Assembly (NCBI RefSeq): GCF_000011365.1
Contig: NC_004463.1
Coordinates: 5,194,001 to 5,258,000, forward strand
Length of the DNA stretch: 64,000 nt
Source of the DNA: Bradyrhizobium diazoefficiens USDA 110
GTDB taxonomy: Bacteria > Pseudomonadota > Alphaproteobacteria > Rhizobiales > Xanthobacteraceae
Direction: 5' to 3'
The position numbers were made by a program, and so were the translations under genes. The notes beneath the pieces are model-generated. The model was not told the DNA's origin and ran no database searches. It worked only from the letters and a program-made list of their open reading frames with translations. Positions within the stretch are counted from its first letter, which is position 1, and each line of letters opens with the position of its first letter. This document shows positions 21,208 to 30,100 of the stretch, piece by piece.

Positions 21208-23271
21208 ATGGTATCAACGTATTTCAGCTACAACTACATTTCGCACCATCTCAAGCAATCCCTGACGCGGGTCGAACAGCAGACCGACGTCGCGCGAGAG
21301 GCCGCCTATTACAAGGCCAACATCGGCAAGGTGAAGACCGTCGATGATCTCATGAAGGATTATCGCCTGTATCATTACGCACTGAAGGCGTATGGCCTGG
21401 AAGACATGGCCTACGCCAAGGCTTTCATGAGAAAGGTGCTGGAGAGCGACCTCTCCGACGCAAAGAGCTTTGTCAACAAGCTGGTCGACAAGCGTTACCG
21501 GGAGTTTGCCGCGGCATTTTCCTTCAACGGCACTGCGACGCCGGTTGCGCAATCGGAGAACCAGACCGACGAGACGATCGGTCTGTACACGGCAACCAAG
21601 AAGAGCCAGGTCGACGCACTTGCGGACGATACGAAATACTACAGCGCCCAGATCGGCAGCATCAGCAGTGCTGATCAGCTGCTGAACAACGATCGTCTCC
21701 GCAACTATGTCTATTCGGCATTCGGGATCGATCAAAGCAAGTGGCCGCCCGACACGATAAGCCAGGTCCTGCGCAGCGACCCATCCGATCCGAACAGCTA
21801 CGTCAACACCGCCTTCGCGTCTCAGTTGACCGGCCTCAACGCCCAGCTCGCTCAAGCCAAATCGGACGTGAGCGCCACCAATACGAAGATCGCCGACTAC
21901 ACGGCCCAACTCTCGCAACCGGGCGCCGACGTGGCTCAGTTGAACGTCCAGATCCTGGTCGAAAAATATCACCTGGAGTCGTACACGAAGAGCATTTCCA
22001 GCCTCAACGACCAGATCGCGACGATAGGTGGCTTTGTAGACCTGGCCGGCGCGTTCGAGTTTTCGGCTGACGGGTCGCTGCCGTCGGGTGTGCCCGCGCA
22101 GACTGCTGCAAACGTCACGCTCACGACAAAGCGGTTCGACGACAGCAAGTCCGACGTCTATGCGGCGGCAAGTCCCCTGAATGAGGCCTTCGCAACCGTT
22201 CAATTCAGAAACGCGATCGGCAAGATCGATTCAGTCCAGGCGTTCGTATCGACTCCAGCCGTGTATGATTTTGCGCTGGGCGCCGTCGGCCTCGATCCTG
22301 CAGAGGTCTCGCAGGCCACCGTCAAGGCGGCCCTCGAAAGCGATCTCAGCGATCCCAAGAGCTTCGTCTATACGCTCAAGGACAACCGATACGTCGAGCT
22401 CGCGCGCGCCTTCAACTTCGACGCAAACGGCAATCTGACGACCCCCTTGGTGGCTCAGGACTCGGCAAAAGTCCTCCAGACCGCGAAGGACTACGTCATT
22501 GCAGTGCTGAAACAGGCAAGCCCTGAGCAGCAGAAAGCGGTTCGAGAACAGGCCCAGAAAGACGCGACGTCCTATCAGGAGGCCATCGCAGGCATCGACA
22601 GCGTTTCTGAGCTGCTTGCGAACCGGAAGATGGTCGATTTCATTCTCGTCGCCAAGGGCCTGGACCCCAAGAAGGTCAGCACCGAATATCTGAAGAAGAT
22701 ATTCGCGTCCGATCTGAATAATCCAAAGAGCTTCGCGAACACCGAGAGCGATCATCGCTTTGCCGAGATCGCGGCGTCGTTCAATTTCGACAGCAAGGAC
22801 AATGTCGCGCGCCTTGCGATGGTTGGTCCTCAGAAGCAAGTCCAGCTGCGGGAAACACAGGCGAACTATCTCCAGCAAAGCCTCGAGCAGCAGCAGGGCG
22901 ATACGAATCCCGGCGTGCGCCTGGCGCTCTATTTCCAGCGAAAGGCGGGGGAGATCACGTCCGCATACGACATCCTTGCCGACAAGGCTCTTTCGGAGGT
23001 GTTCAGGACCACCTTCAATTTGCCTGACTCGATGGCGGCGATGCCAATCGACCAGCAGGCCAAGTTCGTGGACAAATTCATGAAGATCAAAGATCTTTCC
23101 GATCCCGCGAAGGTCGAAAAGCTGCTGGGCCGTTTCTCCGCCATGTATGACGTCAAAAACGGCCAGAGCATCGGTCAGGGACAATCCCCCTTGCTCAATC
23201 TCTTTCAGGGATCCGGCTCGGGGCTAAGTGACTCTACGTACTTGGCCATTGCCAAGCTACGTTCTCACTGA
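21208..23271 (+). CDS. DUF1217 multi-repeat protein (flagellum-associated family)
   Basis: 687 residues built of five related units at about 46-107, 144-215, 333-408, 456-531 and 575-650. Each has the pattern LLxxxxLxxYxLxAxGLDxxxxxxxxxxxxLxSDLSDPKSFV, usually followed by a DxRYxExAxAFNFD end. This is the DUF1217 domain, found in the flagellar gene regions of rhizobia; its exact role is unknown. A helical stretch (about 215-265, LNAQLAQAKSDVSATNTKIA) looks coiled-coil. No flagellar gene is adjacent here, so this is a stand-alone copy. GAGGAATGCGCG precedes the ATG. Tail-to-tail with the PPC-domain gene. Confidence 0.82.
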   Translation: MVSTYFSYNYISHHLKQSLTRVEQQTDVAREAAYYKANIGKVKTVDDLMKDYRLYHYALKAYGLEDMAYAKAFMRKVLESDLSDAKSFVNKLVDKRYREFAAAFSFNGTATPVAQSENQTDETIGLYTATKKSQVDALADDTKYYSAQIGSISSADQLLNNDRLRNYVYSAFGIDQSKWPPDTISQVLRSDPSDPNSYVNTAFASQLTGLNAQLAQAKSDVSATNTKIADYTAQLSQPGADVAQLNVQILVEKYHLESYTKSISSLNDQIATIGGFVDLAGAFEFSADGSLPSGVPAQTAANVTLTTKRFDDSKSDVYAAASPLNEAFATVQFRNAIGKIDSVQAFVSTPAVYDFALGAVGLDPAEVSQATVKAALESDLSDPKSFVYTLKDNRYVELARAFNFDANGNLTTPLVAQDSAKVLQTAKDYVIAVLKQASPEQQKAVREQAQKDATSYQEAIAGIDSVSELLANRKMVDFILVAKGLDPKKVSTEYLKKIFASDLNNPKSFANTESDHRFAEIAASFNFDSKDNVARLAMVGPQKQVQLRETQANYLQQSLEQQQGDTNPGVRLALYFQRKAGEITSAYDILADKALSEVFRTTFNLPDSMAAMPIDQQAKFVDKFMKIKDLSDPAKVEKLLGRFSAMYDVKNGQSIGQGQSPLLNLFQGSGSGLSDSTYLAIAKLRSH

Positions 23272-23287
23272 CGATCGCTCGCCGAGA

Positions 23288-24148
23288 TTAGCTCAACACC
23301 TCGAGCACCAATTCCATGGTCATCAGCACGGGATTGTCGCCACGGATCAGACGCCCCTCCGCGATGCCGCCGGTGTAGTCGATCAGCGCGACATCGAGCG
23401 CCGCTTCGAGTGCACCCGAAGGGCCCGGTGCGATCGCCCCCGCAGTCACCGCAAGCTCCGTCGCAAACGGCTCGGTCACGCCGCCATGGGTGAAGCGGGC
23501 GCCGATGGTCGAGCCGACGCCGCCATGAATCTTCGCGCGCGCAATGCCGTGCTCGCGGCAAAAGCCTTCGAGGCAGAAAGCGAAGTCCTGGTTGGGGCGC
23601 AGCCGCAGCGCGAAGGCGCGGCTGGTCGTGCGCGCACCAGTGCTCGCAGCCGCAACCGGTCCGAACAGCTTGAAATTGGTCTCGGGATCGGGCTCGGCCG
23701 TGAACATCGCGCCGTCGAGGCCGAAGGCCTCGACCTCGAACGGCTCAGTCACGATCGTCTCGTCCGGCAGCATGTGGCCACCGCTTGCCTTGCCGTCTGC
23801 CTCGGTCCACAGCCCATGGCAATGAAAGAACGGCGCGCCGTCCCGCGTGCCGAGCGTCATGCGGCCGAGCTTCGTGCGCGTCACGCCCTCGGGCCGGAAC
23901 GTCTCGCTGTAGAACGCGGCGTTCTCGCCGGTCTTCGACAGCGCCGGCATCACATAGGCAAACGGCCCGAGCGTGCCGCGGCCGAAGTTCAGCACGCCGC
24001 CGGCAAAACCTTCCGCCGCAAAGCCGCGGCGTGCGGCTTCCAGCAGCGGCACGCCTGCCTCAAGCATGAACGTGAAAGCGCGTCCCCTCGCCTCCACCCA
24101 TTGGATGCGTTCTGCGCCAGGTGCGCCCGGCTGCTTGATGCTGCGCAT
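23288..24148 (-). CDS. PPC/DUF296-domain protein (two domains)
   Basis: 286 residues with two PPC (DUF296)-like halves. The first has FFHCHGLWTEADGKASGGHM, comparable with the PPC block HxHxxL..xxGxxxGGHL; the second begins near FKLFGPVAAAS and contains AKIHGGVGSTIGARF. PPC domains form trimers and in bacteria often act in metabolism rather than DNA binding. It lies nine bases downstream of the acyl-CoA synthetase gene on the same strand, so both probably serve one acid or acyl-CoA pathway. The biochemical role is unknown. Confidence 0.75.
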   Translation of the reverse strand: MRSIKQPGAPGAERIQWVEARGRAFTFMLEAGVPLLEAARRGFAAEGFAGGVLNFGRGTLGPFAYVMPALSKTGENAAFYSETFRPEGVTRTKLGRMTLGTRDGAPFFHCHGLWTEADGKASGGHMLPDETIVTEPFEVEAFGLDGAMFTAEPDPETNFKLFGPVAAASTGARTTSRAFALRLRPNQDFAFCLEGFCREHGIARAKIHGGVGSTIGARFTHGGVTEPFATELAVTAGAIAPGPSGALEAALDVALIDYTGGIAEGRLIRGDNPVLMTMELVLEVLS

Positions 24149-24157
24149 GACCCTCGC

Positions 24158-25765
24158 TCAGCCTGTTTTCGTCTTGTCGAGGTCGAGCAATCCGCGCGCC
24201 TCGAGCTCGTCACGCACCATGCGCTTCGGCACCTTGCCATAACCGGACTTCGGCAGCGCCTCCCAGAAGAAGAACCGCTTCGGCATCTTGTAGCGCGGCA
24301 CTTTTGGCGACAGGAACGCCGCCATCTCCGCTTCAGTCACGGCCGTCGCACCCTCGCGCGCAACACAGACGGCGACGCCGACCTCGCCCCAGGTCGCATC
24401 GGGCACGCCGAGCACGGCAACCTCGCCGACCGCGGGATGCGTCAATATCTTCTCCTCGATCTCGCGCGGATAGATGTTGGAGCCGCCGGAGATGTACATG
24501 TCGGAAGCACGGCCGGTGATGTAGACGAACCCCTCCTCGTCCATGTGGCCGAGATCGCCGGTGCGGAACCAGCCGTTGCGGAACGCCTTCGCATTGGCTT
24601 CGGGGTTGTCGTAATAGCCGGCGAGCACCGCAGGACCGATTACGCAGATCTCGCCGCTCTGGTTCGCCCCGAGCTCGCGGCCCTCGTCGTCCTGGATCGA
24701 GACCTGCATACCGGTGCGCTCGAAGCCGCAAGTGCCGATCTTCGCATGCGGGCCGTCCTCGGGGTCGTGCAGCGCCGCCGGCAGCACGGTGATGTTGCCG
24801 GTGACCTCGCCCAATCCAAAATACTGCACGATGACCTTGCCGAGCTTCTTCAGCGCAGCCTTCTGGTCCTCGCGATACATCGGCGCGCCAGCATAGATCA
24901 CGTGACGCAGCGAGGAGTGATCGTATTTGTCCGCGGCGGGATGCTCGACCATCATCTTCAGGATCGTCGGCACGGTGAAGAGATTGCTGACCCGATGCTT
25001 TTCGATCAGGCGGAACGCCTCGTCGATGTCGAATTTCTCGGTCGGCAGCAGCACGGTGCGTACACCGCGCGCGGTCTGCACCAGCTGATGCACGCCGGCG
25101 CCATGCGAGAGCGGCGCCACTACCAGCGAGGCATCGTCCTCGGTGACACCAGGCGTCAGGTCGGCGAGATGGTTGGTGACGACAAAGCCCATCTGGCCGT
25201 GGGTCAGCACCGCGGCCTTGGAGCGGCCCGTGGTGCCGGAGGTAAAGAAGAACCAGCAGGGATCGTCGTGCTCGACAGCGACGTTCTCGACCGCGTGCCC
25301 CGCATGCGATGCGATGGCATCTGCAACCGACGCCTCGCCGAACGCGCCCTTGCCGTCAATGCTCCAGGTGAACGCGAGCGCACCGCCGCTCACGGCCGCC
25401 GCGTGCTCGGGAAAATCGACGTGGCACAGAAACGCCTTCGCGCCGGAGGCCTGGGCGAGGTAGGAGACCTCGTCCGGCATCAGGCGGAAATTGGGGGGCA
25501 CCCAGACCGCACCGAGCCTAAACGCTGCGAACATCGAGAAGAACATCTCATCGCCATTCTTGGAATGGACGAGGATGCGGTCGCCCTTCGCGATGCCGCG
25601 CGCGGCGAGCGCCGCCGCCAGTGCCGAGACCTGGGCGTCGATCTCGCGCCAGGTCCAGGACCTGTCACCCCAGACGAAACCGGGACGCGATCCATGCCGC
25701 CGCGCATTCTGGGTCAGCATGTGAGCGAGATTCATGACGCGGCGGGACATGCGCAGGGGCTGCAT
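24158..25765 (-). CDS. Acyl-CoA synthetase (AMP-forming, ANL superfamily)
   Basis: 535 residues. The P-loop-like motif TSGTTGRSKAAVLTHG lies near residue 175, the adenylate motif QYFGLGEVTGN near 310, the YITGRASDMYISGG hinge near 420 and the catalytic Lys in LPKSGYGKVPKRM near 515. It activates a carboxylic acid to its CoA thioester in the cytoplasm; chain length or aromatic nature cannot be told. GAGGAAGCCCC precedes the ATG at 25765; an upstream in-frame ATG gives an unrelated extension. Operon with the PPC-domain gene. Confidence 0.92.
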   Translation of the reverse strand: MQPLRMSRRVMNLAHMLTQNARRHGSRPGFVWGDRSWTWREIDAQVSALAAALAARGIAKGDRILVHSKNGDEMFFSMFAAFRLGAVWVPPNFRLMPDEVSYLAQASGAKAFLCHVDFPEHAAAVSGGALAFTWSIDGKGAFGEASVADAIASHAGHAVENVAVEHDDPCWFFFTSGTTGRSKAAVLTHGQMGFVVTNHLADLTPGVTEDDASLVVAPLSHGAGVHQLVQTARGVRTVLLPTEKFDIDEAFRLIEKHRVSNLFTVPTILKMMVEHPAADKYDHSSLRHVIYAGAPMYREDQKAALKKLGKVIVQYFGLGEVTGNITVLPAALHDPEDGPHAKIGTCGFERTGMQVSIQDDEGRELGANQSGEICVIGPAVLAGYYDNPEANAKAFRNGWFRTGDLGHMDEEGFVYITGRASDMYISGGSNIYPREIEEKILTHPAVGEVAVLGVPDATWGEVGVAVCVAREGATAVTEAEMAAFLSPKVPRYKMPKRFFFWEALPKSGYGKVPKRMVRDELEARGLLDLDKTKTG

Positions 25766-25870
25766 GGGGCTTCCTCTTCGACTGCGGACGGCGCGCAAGC
25801 CGCCCGCTCCTTGCTGCCCATTTATCGCCAACGCCCGCACCCCCGCAAGGCCGCCGGCCGCGCACCTGCT

Positions 25871-26374
25871 CTACGGCTGCTTGAACGCGAACGGCGTCGC
25901 CGTGATCGTCTTCTCCTTGACGCAGGCCTGCGCGCCAAAACCGCTGCAATAGCTGCCATGCAGATCGAACCGGATGGTGCGCGCGGCGCCGCGCTTCACC
26001 GGCGACGTCACGATCTTGTAGCTGCGGACATAGCCGTCGAACACGGGGCGCACGCTGCCATCCGGCAGCGTCACCAGGATGTCCATGACGCAGCCGCCGG
26101 TTCCGCAATAAGTGGTCTCGCGCTCCCCGCATTTTGTGTCGCGGAAATCGACGATGTAGTCGTCGCGGCCGTCACCGGTCAGGTCGATCCGGCGCACCGT
26201 GTCCGGCGCAAAGGTTACCGCGCCACCGTCCTGGCTGTCGCACTCCTCGTTGGCGTAGCGCAGCGCCTTCTGCACACCGGCTGGATAGTCGGCCGGGTTG
26301 AATGGTCTTGCGTCGTCGGCGCGCGCAGCGGTGACGAGCAGAGCGAGCAGGAGGATGAAACAGCGCATGCGCAT
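25871..26374 (-). CDS. Small exported protein with DxTGDGxxD (FG-GAP-like) motif
   Basis: 167 residues, signal peptide MRMRCFILLLALLVTAARA. The mature part contains RRIDLTGDGRDDYIVDF, a calcium-loop-like FG-GAP element, and several cysteines (EECDSQ, TKCGERETTYCGTGGC, SYCSG, ACVKEK) that may form disulfides. Periplasmic location is expected; function unknown. The start is either 26374 or the next ATG at 26368. Divergent from the lipoprotein gene at 26463 with only 88 bp between. Confidence 0.7.
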   Translation of the reverse strand: MRMRCFILLLALLVTAARADDARPFNPADYPAGVQKALRYANEECDSQDGGAVTFAPDTVRRIDLTGDGRDDYIVDFRDTKCGERETTYCGTGGCVMDILVTLPDGSVRPVFDGYVRSYKIVTSPVKRGAARTIRFDLHGSYCSGFGAQACVKEKTITATPFAFKQP

Positions 26375-26462
26375 TGGTCGTCGGCGATGCCGCAGTCGTT
26401 CAGGGATTTTTAAACATGATCGGCGCAACCTCAGCCAGTTCTCGCGTACAGAGTGCCGCATC

Positions 26463-26828
26463 ATGGTCAAAGCGCCCGCCTTCCTCCTGTTGTCGCTGGC
26501 GCTTGCCGGATGTGCCGTCGCGCCGCAGGCGCATCTCGCTTCCGATCCGGCCTTCAGGCCTGCCCGCTTTGCCTGGGATGGTGCGGGCGAAGATCCCAAT
26601 GAGCAGCGCCCCGCCTCGGGGCCATCGCGAACAACGCGATCCGCCGCGGTATCCGAGCGCAACAGTTCGCAAGCCGGACTTCAGCCCTATTCGAAGGAAT
26701 GGTGGCAGGCGCAGGACGGTATCGAGGCCGAGCAGGACGCCAGGATCAACCGCGCCCTCGTCATCTGCCAGGGCTGCGTCCGCCAACAGCCGAGCGAGGA
26801 CACGCGCGTGGCCAAGGCCGCGGACTGA
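26463..26828 (+). CDS. Small lipoprotein of unknown function
   Basis: 121 residues: MVKAPAFLLLSLALAGCAVAP is a lipoprotein signal with lipobox LAGC, so Cys17 would be lipidated. The mature part is polar with YSKEWWQAQDGIEAEQDARINRAL and a late CQGC pair. Asp is not at +2 (Ala-Val), so outer-membrane sorting is plausible. In-frame sequence upstream of 26463 has no signal and is taken as non-coding. No relative recognised. Confidence 0.68.
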   Translation: MVKAPAFLLLSLALAGCAVAPQAHLASDPAFRPARFAWDGAGEDPNEQRPASGPSRTTRSAAVSERNSSQAGLQPYSKEWWQAQDGIEAEQDARINRALVICQGCVRQQPSEDTRVAKAAD

Positions 26829-27198
26829 AACACACCGGATTGAAGCGGCCGAGCCAGGCCGGGAGACCGCCGCGCCGGAGCCGGTGGGCAACGAGCCGGT
26901 CACGCGCGCCGACACGGATCGGCGCGATCATGCGCGAAGATCAACCGCCATTGATGAACGGCGATGCGCTGCGCCCTGCGCGATGTCTCGTTTTCAAACA
27001 ACTATCGCCAAAAAACGCGGAAAAACGCGACATTTGCCTCGCAGGACGGCGGTCGCGCTCCGGTTGCATGTGCCGCGCGCAGGCTTGTTCCGGCGCAAGC
27101 TTCACGCTAGTTAATCGCTGCTTAATGCATTTGTTTGGCTGGCCCGGCGGCTGGCTCCCTGGTGGATATGCGCCGTTTCGGCGTGGAATGTGGTGAGT
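26829..27198. other. 370-bp intergenic region before the giant adhesin gene
   Basis: No gene seen. Contains a perfect TTAA-N7-TTAA motif at 27111-27125. The sequence near 27180-27198 (GTGGTGAGT) gives only a weak ribosome-binding site for the adhesin ATG. Confidence 0.5.
27111..27125 (+). promoter_or_regulatory. CtrA-type box upstream of the giant adhesin gene
   Basis: TTAA (27111-27114), TCGCTGC, TTAA (27122-27125) fits the alphaproteobacterial CtrA consensus TTAA-N7-TTAA exactly, 74 bp before the ATG. CtrA commonly controls surface structures and motility. The match is rare in GC-rich DNA but short, so function is inferred. Confidence 0.5.
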
Positions 27199-30100
27199 AT
27201 GGGAAGAGTTGTTTTCATTGATTCCCGCGTTTCCGACATCGATGCCTTGCTGGACGGGCTGGCCCCGGACGAACAGGCCTTTGTCCTCAACGGCGCCAGC
27301 GACGGCTTCGCCCAGATCGCAACCATCCTCAAGAACAACGGCCTGACCGGGCTCGCGTCGATCTCGATCGTCGGTCACGGCGCTCCGGGCGAGATTGAGA
27401 TCGGCTCATCCGTCATCCACGACGCGGACCTCGCGAACGATGCCGCCGCACTCTCCGCGATCGGCGCCTCGCTCGCATCCGACGGAGCTCTCGCCCTCTA
27501 TGCCTGCGACACGGCCGCGGGCGCGACCGGAAGCCAGTTCATCTCCGACCTCTCCGCCTATGCCGGCGGCGTCACCGTCGACGCGGCGACGCATGTGATC
27601 GGCAATGCCGATCCCGCAAGCTGGACGCTCGACGTCTCGACCACCCCGGCAGCGGCTGCCGTTAGCGCGCCCTTCGCGGAGCAGGCGCTTGCAAATTTCA
27701 GCACGACGCTCGGCATCATCGGCCTGACCCCCGGCACGTCAGCGACGTTCCACGGCGGTGGCGCCGCCGTGTCCATCGCACCGAACCTGATCGTAACGGA
27801 CAGCGCCTCCTCAACACTCTCATCGGCCGTGGTGAGTCTCGTCGGCTTCGTCGCGGGCGACACGCTGAACTTCACGGACCAGAACAACATTCACGGCAGC
27901 TACGACGCCGCGCACGGCATCCTCACCCTGAGCGGGAGCGATACGGTCGCCGACTATCAGGATGCGCTGCGCTCGATCACCTACAGTTTTTCGGGGAACG
28001 GCGATCCGACCGGCGGCGGCACGCACCAGGTTCGCGATATTACCTGGCAGGTGTCGGACGGGACGAACACGAACATCACGGCATCCCCGATCAACAACGA
28101 TCAGCCCTCACTCGGGCTGACCCAGCTGATCCCGCTTCAAGGCACCTATCCCTCGCATGGAGACGGCACGTCCGATCCCGGCACCATCGATCTCGGGTCC
28201 ATCAGGACCTTCGCCGGAAGCCTTGCTCCCAACCACACGGCGCTTGCCAGCGGGCAGCTGCTGTCGATCGCCCAGAACACCGCCCTGTTCTCGCTGTTCG
28301 GCACGACCTATGGCGGCAACGGACAGACGACCTTCGAGCTACCCAACCTCCAGGCCAAGCTCACGGTCGGCTCCGAGAACAGCGCGAATTTTTCGCTCGG
28401 AGCCAACTACGGCACGGACACGGTCACGCTGGGGACCCAGAATTTGCCCTCGGGCTTCGGCGCGGGGCAGGCTCTCACCAACGACCAGCCTTCGCTGACC
28501 ATCAACTATCTCATCAACACCGGCGGACCGGGCGCGAGCTCAGCCTCGAACTGGCTCGACGTAGCCGGCGAAATTGTCCCGTTTCTCAGCAATTTTGCGC
28601 CGGCAGGATATCTGCTGGCGGCTGGCCAGGTGCTGAACATCGCCGACTATCCGAACCTCTATAACGCCATCGGGACGACGTATGGCGGCGATGGTGTCAC
28701 GACGTTCGCGCTGCCGGACCTCACCGGCCGCACCATCATCGGGGTCGGAACGAACTCGATCGGCGATTTCCAACTTGGCACGGTCATCGGCCAGGACACG
28801 ACCACGCTCTCAACGTCGAACCTGCCCCATCCAGTCGGGGCTTCAGCCGACTTCAGCAACTACCAGCCTTCCATCGCTCTGCACTATCTGATCTCTCTCG
28901 AAGGAATATTTCCCTCCCAGAGCGGCTCGTACTCGGACTCCGCTCCATGGGTCGGCGAGATCATTTCCTACGCCGGAAACGGCACGGACCTCGACTATAT
29001 GCTGGCGCACGGCTGGGCCGAGTGCCAGGGCCAGCTACTGTCGATCTCACAGAACCAGGTCCTGTTTGCGCTCATCGGAACGACCTATGGCGGCGACGGC
29101 CAGTCCACCTTCGCCCTCCCGGACCTGACCGGTCGCGCCGTCGCGAGCGTGGGCACGAACTCCCAGGGCAATCAGGTCGAGCTCGGCGGGCAATACGGCA
29201 CCGCCTCCACAACGCTCATCTCGAGCGAGGTGCCTCTGACGGCGAGCGTGCTCGGCATCGTCCATACCGCGCCGACCGTCACCGCAGGTGCCAGCCTGAA
29301 CTATCCGGTCGGCAGTGCGGCAGCCCTGCTCGACAGCACGTTGATCGTCGCCGACCCCGACAGTGGCGGCAATCTGACCGGCGCGACCATCAAGATTGCC
29401 AGCGGCTTCGTCAGCGGCGATGCGTTGAGCTTCATCAGCCAGAACAACATCACCGGCAGTTACAACGCCGCAACCGGCCTGCTCACGCTGAGCGGCACCG
29501 ACACGCTCGATCATTACCAGACCGTACTGGAATCGATCGCGTTCAGCGCCCCCGGATCGACCGCGCCCGGCTCCCGGACCATCGAATGGACCGTGACCGA
29601 CGGCTCCTCCAGCAACGGGACCAGCAACACCGCGACCAGCACGGTCAATCTGCTCCACGTTCCGCTCGTCAGCTCGGTCACGGCGGCGACGACGGGCAAT
29701 GCGACCGATCTCAATGCCGGCAAGGTCGTCACCATTACGGTGGCCTTCACCGACCCGGTGAATGTCACCGGCGCGCCAGAGTTCCAGCTCAGCGACAATG
29801 TGATCGCGACCTATCAAGGCGGCAGCGGCGGCACCGCGCTGACGTTCAGCTACACGGTGCAGGCCGGCGACAGCAGCAGTGATCTGCAGGTGCAGAACCT
29901 TCTCCTGAACGGCGGCACCATCAAGGACGGCTCGGGCAACGATGCCGTGCTGGCCGGCACAGCCACCGACCTGCACCTGACGATCGACACCGCCGCACCT
30001 GTGGTCTCGTCGATCAATTCCGCCGGCAGCAATCCGAGCAACGCGACCAGCGATACCTTCACCGTCACCTTCTCCGAAATCGTGAGCGCGGTCGACGCGA

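Noticed and set aside
23228..26413. 1,061-residue plus-strand open frame across the PPC and acyl-CoA synthetase genes
   Set aside because: Long only because stop codons are rare in this frame of GC-rich DNA; no motif, and it covers two well-supported genes on the other strand.
27001..27198. tRNA or small RNA before the adhesin gene
   Set aside because: No cloverleaf or terminator could be drawn; only the TTAA-N7-TTAA motif is supportable.
28184..29270. Prophage remnant, from the collar-like domains
   Set aside because: The units lie inside one continuous adhesin frame and no capsid, terminase, integrase or lysis gene is near.
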